From NCBI GenBank assembly GCA_902805475.1, contig CADCSX010000023.1, positions 310,001-374,000 of the forward strand: DNA of 64,000 nt. The letters are read 5' to 3'. The notes beneath the pieces were generated by a model, which worked only from the letters and a program-made list of their open reading frames with translations, did no database searches and was not told the origin of the DNA. The stretch is from Entonaema liquescens (Eukaryota; Ascomycota; Sordariomycetes; Xylariales; Xylariaceae). The stretch's first letter is position 1, and the number at the start of each line of letters is the position of its first letter. Shown in pieces: positions 58,300 to 64,000 of the stretch. A program made the translations under genes and the position numbers.

Positions 58300-58912
58300 T
58301 AATATTTTAATGTATTTTTTATAATTTAAATTGTTAATAAAAAATACTTAACGTATTATATAATTTACGTGTAATTATATATATTTTACATTTAATTATT
58401 TTAAGTTAATTTAATATTTTAATTAGTTTAAATACTTATGCATTTTAAGTTAAAAATAATCGAAAAAAACCTCGTTTTTAAGCATTTTAACTTAAATACT
58501 TAAACTTAAAGTTTAATTGCTTAATAAATGTTAATAATCATATAAAATAAGTGTAATTTCGCATTTTTCTAACATTTTTAAATCTTATATCATTAATTAT
58601 TTTATTTTAACTTTTAATGATTAAGGGAAACCTCGATATTATTATATTTAAAATGCTTTTTTTAATTTTTTTTACGTAATTGTTATTACTTATCTTTTTT
58701 TAACGCCGTTGTTTTTTTTATAATAATTAAACGGTTTCCAAATAAATCGTTAAAATCGGTTCGATATAAAATATCATTTTTTTAAAACTTAAAATCTAAT
58801 TTTTGAATTATTTTAAATCTTCGTATTATAAATAAATTAGTTTTTTTAAACATGTTCGTTTATTTATTTTATAATTATTATATAATTGTAATTGTAAATA
58901 AAGTTATTTTAT

Positions 58913-59007
58913 TTAATTAAAGTTTTAATTAAGCTTTTAACTAAATTTTAATTAAAGTTTTAATTAAAACTTCAATTAGAACTTTAATTAAAACCTTAAT
59001 TAAAAGC
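58913..59007. repeat. Tandem/inverted TTTTAATTAAA units
   Basis: About seven near-copies of TTTTAATTAAA or its complement in 95 bases, inside the transposon-like element. Confidence 0.6.
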
Positions 59008-61569
59008 TATTTGCAAAATTTACCTCGAAAGCGTTTAATTTTTAATTAATTTATATTTTTAATAATAGGTTTTTTATAAAGTTTTCTTTTATTACGTTTT
59101 AACAATAACGGCGTTGTTTAGTTTTATACTTGACTTGTATTTCTTTATATAATTTTTTTTTACTAATTTTTATTAATATTAATATTATTTATAACTTCCC
59201 ATTGTAAGGGTTTTCGGCGTAACGAAAGATAAGGGGTATAAAAAAAAATTTTCCGTTATTGATAAAATTTCGGCCCGGTAATATTAATAATTTTGGTTAA
59301 AAATTTAAAAATATTTACAAACCAACCACGAGGTTTTATAACGTAAAACTTGTATATATTTAATAAAAAATTCGATTTAATTTTAAATATTATTAATTTA
59401 TGATTTTATTATTTATTATATATTAAATATTAATTAAATTAACCTTTATGTAGTAAAAAAAGTTTATTTTTTGGTGAAAAATATTTTTTATTTCGGTATT
59501 TTCGTTAATTTGCTCGATTTAAATGTAAATTTTATAATAATAAAATAACTTATAAAAATAATTAATAAAATAATTGCATAAAAGTAAATAAAACGGAAAT
59601 GGATTACTTAATTATAATAAATACGTATAAGCTTTTTAATAATAAAAAAACATTAAATTGAAAGTTTTTTTTATATAAGTTAAAGGTATATTATTAGCTT
59701 ATTTAATTTCGAAAAAATGTTACTTGATTTTAACTTTTTTTTAAATTATTGCTTTTTCGTATTAAGATAATTAATAACGTATTATACGTTAAAACGTTTC
59801 GTAAAATTTTATAAAATTAATTTTACTTATCGATTTAAATAAGCGCTTAATATTATTATTATTAAATTTAATCGGAAAAATAATTTTTATATTAAAAGTT
59901 TTATAATAAAAAATATAATAATTAACCCATTAAACGTAATAAAGAAAATATTTAATTTAAAAGTAAAATATTATTAACTATTAATCTTCGTTAAATTGCT
60001 CTTTTATCCGTTGTTAAATAGTTTCGAAATTAACTTTATTACGTGAATATATTATAAAAAACCATAATGTTAAAAAACCACAATAAATATGAAAAATTTT
60101 AAAAAATAACAAATTGTAAATATTAAAATCTTTATATATTTGGTTATTAAATTACCGAAGTTATATACGATTTTTATAATTTAAAACAATAATTTAATTA
60201 ACATTTAAAATTAAATTTTTTTATTAATTTATATCGGTCATTAATATGGTAAAAAGGTTGTTAACTTCATTATCGTCGTTTAAGATTAATTGCCATTTTT
60301 TTTTTATTTAAAACATAACATTTTTATTAATATAAAAAATATAAATTAATTATTAAATATTAAAAAATATTTTATTAAAAGCAACTTTAAAGTCTTTTTG
60401 AAAATTTAACATAATATAATTAAAGAAATTAATTCTTTAATTATTAAAAAAGAAACGGAAACTTTTTATTATTTAATTAAAAAATTTGCGTAATTCGTTA
60501 AATATTATTGCAAAAATTATATTAAATATAAAGCCGATATTAATTATAATAATAATGTTTATTAAAAATATATAATAATAATTGATTTTATACGTATAAT
60601 TAAAGTTAATAACGTGGTAAAACTTTTTAAATAATTATAAATATTCGGAATAAATTTAAAATGCGGCTTTTAAATATTTGCAATTTTTATTTTTTTAATT
60701 TAATTTGATTATTATTAAATTATTATCTTTTTAAAATTTTTTTTTAAGCTTTTTAATAAATGTTTAAATAAATATAAAATTATTTAATTTCGTAAATCGA
60801 ATTTTAATAAAGTAATTATAAATATCTTTTATTATAATAATAATATTTAAGAAAATGGATTTAAAAAACTTTATAATTTACGTTATTTAAACATTAATAT
60901 TATAAAACTTTTTAATATAACGGTAATAATTATTATTAAATCGTTAATAAAATAAATCACCGTATAATATTTCATCAACCGTATAATTTATATAAACGTT
61001 TAAAGTATTTAATAAATAAAAAACTTAACCGTTATCACGTTAAATATATTTTATAAATCTTTGCTAAATACAATTAACTTTTTTGGAATAAATAACTTTT
61101 ATATTATTTTTCGTTTTAAATAATTTTTTTTCTTTTTAATTACATTTAATTAAATAATATTAAAATTTCTTAACTTTATAATTATTAACATTTCGTTTCG
61201 AAATATTGTAACCATATTACTTTACATATGTTTTAAAAGATTTTTACAATTTTTCTATTAATTATACGATAAAGCCTTTTTTAAAACTTCTAAAAAAAGG
61301 ATTTAAGATAAATGCCATAATTAAAAAACCGTAAAACAATAAATTTAAAATTTTTTAATATTTTACAAATAATAAATAATAATAAATTTATTAAAAAAAT
61401 TAAAAAACATATATAAACAACGTTAATATTACATATAAAATAAAGTTATTTTCACATAAAAAAATAAGTTTATAAGATAAAATCAAATACAATTACTTAA
61501 AAAATATTACCGGGTAATAAATTAATTTAATTAAAACAAAAGATTTATAATAAATACATAAAAATATAA

Positions 61570-61661
61570 GTAAAATTATATGGTGGGGTACGTACTGTTA
61601 ATACGCCCCATAATAAATGTAACTACTGTTAATTTAATACGCCCCCTATTACTAAACTAAT
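61570..61661 (-). repeat. Right inverted terminal repeat of the 3.4 kb element
   Basis: Carries TTTAATACGCCCCCTATTAC at the outer end and GTTAATACGCCCCA inside. It is less mutated than the left copy. Confidence 0.75.
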
Positions 61662-62089
61662 ATTATTCTTTTTTATTTATATTATTAATTTTTTATAATT
61701 ATTAATAAAAAATTAAATATTATTATTATAATGTAAAATTAATTTAAATAATTAAAAAATATTATTTTTAAAATAATAATGTTATTTATTAATTAATTTA
61801 AATATTTATATTTTATAATAATTTTTTTTAATTTTTTAAGAAAATTTTTTAAAAAAAAAACCGGATTTAAATTTTTTTTTAATAACATTAATATAAAATA
61901 GAATTTTATAATAATTATATTATTTTAAAGTTATTAATAATAATTTTTAAATTTATTATTTTTATATTTAAAAAAAAAAAAAAAAAATTTTAATTTAAAA
62001 AAAAAATAATAAAAAAGTTTATTTTTATTAATTTTTTTTTTAATATATTAGTAAAGTATTTGTTAATTAATAATTATATAATATTTAAT

Positions 62090-62190
62090 AAAATATAATT
62101 TTATATAAATTTTATTTTTTATATTAATTTATATAAAAAATAAAATTTTATTTTTTATATTAATTTATATAAAAAATAAAATTTTATTAA
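62090..62190. repeat. Palindromic AT tandem repeat, about 37 bases x 2
   Basis: Two successive copies of a unit built on TTTATATTAATTTATATAAA followed by AAATAAAATTTTA. Each unit is itself palindromic. Confidence 0.65.
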
Positions 62191-62404
62191 AAATTTAATT
62201 ATTTCGAAAAGTATTTTATTATTTAATTTTAAAAGTTTAATAATATATTTTTAAATTTATTTTTAAATAATTAAATAATTTAATTAATTAATATTTCTTT
62301 TTTATTTAAAATTATTAAATTATTATTATTTTTATAAAATAAGTTATTAAAAATGTTTTTAATTAAAAAAATTTTTTATAAATTTTATTTTTTTAATTTA
62401 AATA

Positions 62405-62406
<2 letters not shown>

Positions 62407-62501
<95 letters not shown>
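62407..62501. repeat. (ATT)n microsatellite, about 31 copies
   Basis: Uninterrupted ATT triplets for about 95 bases, then a short AGT/AAT segment in the opposite sense (AATAGTAGTAATAATAATAA). It translates as a meaningless poly-Ile ORF. Confidence 0.95.
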
Positions 62502-62502
<1 letters not shown>

Positions 62503-64000
62503 AGTAGTAATAATAATAATAATATTATAATTAAAATGGTTTATAAATATAATATTTAAAATATATTTAATTTTAATAAAAAAAATATTTTATTACGTAT
62601 GTTTATTAATAATTACATATATTATAAAATATGTTTATATAATTAATAAATATATAATTTTTTAAATTGTATGGAAAGTAATTTAAAAAGTTTATATTTA
62701 TATTATTATTTTTTTATGTTTTTTTTATAATAATATTTTTTTTTATTAAATTTTTTTTCCTATTATTAATTTAAAGAAAATAATTATTATATTGGTTATA
62801 TTAAGCTTTTTTTAATTATTAATTAATAAAATAACCATAAATTTTATAATATATAATTATATTAAAATATAATTAATATAAATTTAAAAAATATTTTAAT
62901 TTTATATATTTAAATTTGTAATTATTTGTATATTAATAATTATTAATGTAATTAATATGTAAATAATTATAATTTATAATAAAAATATATAATATTTTTA
63001 ATAATAATATTAAATTAAAATATTAATTTAATAAATAATGTTTATGTTTATTATTATTATAATAATAATAAAATACGTTATTTTTTTATAAATATATAAA
63101 GTTTTTAATAATATAATATATTATATATATATATTAATTAAAAATTAGTAATTTTATTAATATTAATATTAATATTTAAATTAATGTTTATTTTATTTTT
63201 TATTTTTATTTTATTTTTTATTTTTATTTTATTTTTTACTTTTATATTAATAAAATTTATAATTATTATTATTAATTTAAAAATAATTTATTATATAAAT
63301 TTATATAAATTTATATTTAAGTAAAAACGGGTTAATGTTTAAATTAATTTTAAAAATAAGTTAATGGTGTTATTTATTATAAAAAAAGAAAAGAAAAATA
63401 ATAATATATGTAATAGTTATTTTTAAAGAAAAAGAAAATGACGAAGTTATTAATGACGAATAGGAAATTTTATTATGTGGTGTGTTTAAGTTTATAAATA
63501 AAATAAATTAATTATAATTATTTATTAATATTTATAAAAACTTTTTAAATTATAAATTATAATTATATATGTAAATATATATTTTAATAAATATAATTAT
63601 AATATTTTTAAAATATATAAATATTTATTATAATTTAAATAATTATAATATTATAAATATATAAATATTTATTGTAATTTAAATAATTATAATTAATTTT
63701 TATATTATTTTTTTATATAATTATTAAATATTATTAAATCGAAAATATAATATTAAAGTTTTTTATATATATAAAAATTTCTTAAAAAAATAACTTTATA
63801 TTTATTATAAAATGATATATTAAAATATATATTTTAATAATTAATTATTATTTAATAATAAAATGGTTAAAAATATAATATATTATTTAAAATAAAAAAA
63901 AGAAATTTAATTAAAGTTTTATAAATTATAATAAAGTTTTTAATTATATAAAATAAAAATTAATATATATAATTATAAATTAATTTTTAAAATTTAATAT

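Larger units (their letters stand above)
58208..61661. mobile_element. RIP-degraded DNA transposon with 92-base inverted terminal repeats
   Basis: The two ends are inverted copies. The left end 58208-58299 reads TTGGTAATAGGGGGCGTATT, and the reverse complement of 61570-61661 reads TTTAGTAATAGGGGGCGTAT, with agreement along about 92 bases and differences mainly C/T or G/A. Within the right repeat a second GGGGCGTATTAA motif occurs about 40 bases inside the first, like a doubled transposase-binding site; in the left repeat it is mutated. A TA lies at 58218-58219 and 61650-61651, which would fit Tc1/mariner-type TA target sites, but similarity continues about 10 bases beyond, so the exact ends are uncertain. 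The interior is ~80-90% AT and no transposase frame survives. Confidence 0.7.
56690..64000. repeat. AT-rich, gene-free block (RIP-degraded repeats), runs off the window
   Basis: From about 56700 the sequence changes abruptly to almost pure A and T and stays so to the window end. No real ORF exists; the only listed one is the (ATT)n tract read as poly-Ile. In 57061-57660 I count about 7 C and 29 G by hand, and most remaining Cs are in CpG. This is the signature expected of repeats mutated by RIP in Pezizomycotina. It contains a 3.4 kb element with inverted terminal repeats, several short palindromes and microsatellites. Confidence 0.85.

Noticed and set aside
62353..62559. Poly-isoleucine ORF
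   Set aside because: Translation of the (ATT)n microsatellite.
1..64000. tRNA, 5S rRNA and CRISPR arrays
   Set aside because: Scanned by eye for B-box-like GGTTCGA motifs, 5S-like blocks and regularly spaced repeats; none gave a folding or array structure. A tRNAscan-SE run would be decisive.

Overview
The window looks like a nuclear contig from a filamentous ascomycete (Pezizomycotina, most likely a Sordariomycete). The genes have short introns of 45 to 110 bases with GTAAGT/GTATGT donors and CTGAC-type branch sites. Conserved fungal orthologues can be read directly: TRM2, a CRO1/SHE4-type UCS myosin chaperone, TFB4, ARP3 and a DOCK-family exchange factor. Two extremely AT-rich blocks look like repeat-induced point mutation (RIP).

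Region 1, 1-31.4 kb, is a housekeeping compartment. In order it holds a small MCFG-type protein, TRM2 (+), the UCS protein (-), TFB4 (+), a taspase/asparaginase-family Ntn hydrolase (-) with an apparent one-base frameshift, ARP3 (+, seven exons), a doubtful broken ORF (-), a 73-residue two-exon protein (-), a five-exon fungal zinc-finger-like regulator (+), a 2050-residue DOCK protein (+) and a type II membrane glycosyltransferase (+).

Region 2, 32-56.5 kb, is accessory and partly decaying. It holds a secreted GMC oxidoreductase (-), a 946 bp AT-rich palindrome, an SDR (+), a TmpA-like membrane flavoprotein (-), gene relics, a Ure2p-type GST (+), a secreted alpha/beta hydrolase broken by an in-frame TAG (+), a MATE-like transporter (-), a cytochrome P450 (-) and a secreted arylsulfotransferase-family protein broken by an in-frame TAA (-). 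The P450, GST, transporter and hydrolase together resemble a detoxification or small-molecule locus that is being lost, but the sequence does not prove they act together.

Region 3, 56.7-64 kb, is a gene-free AT block. It contains a ~3.4 kb element with 92-base inverted terminal repeats, probably a RIP-destroyed DNA transposon, and a long (ATT)n tract.

All exon junctions below were worked out by eye from splice signals and reading-frame closure. No database search was run; family names come from recognising motifs.
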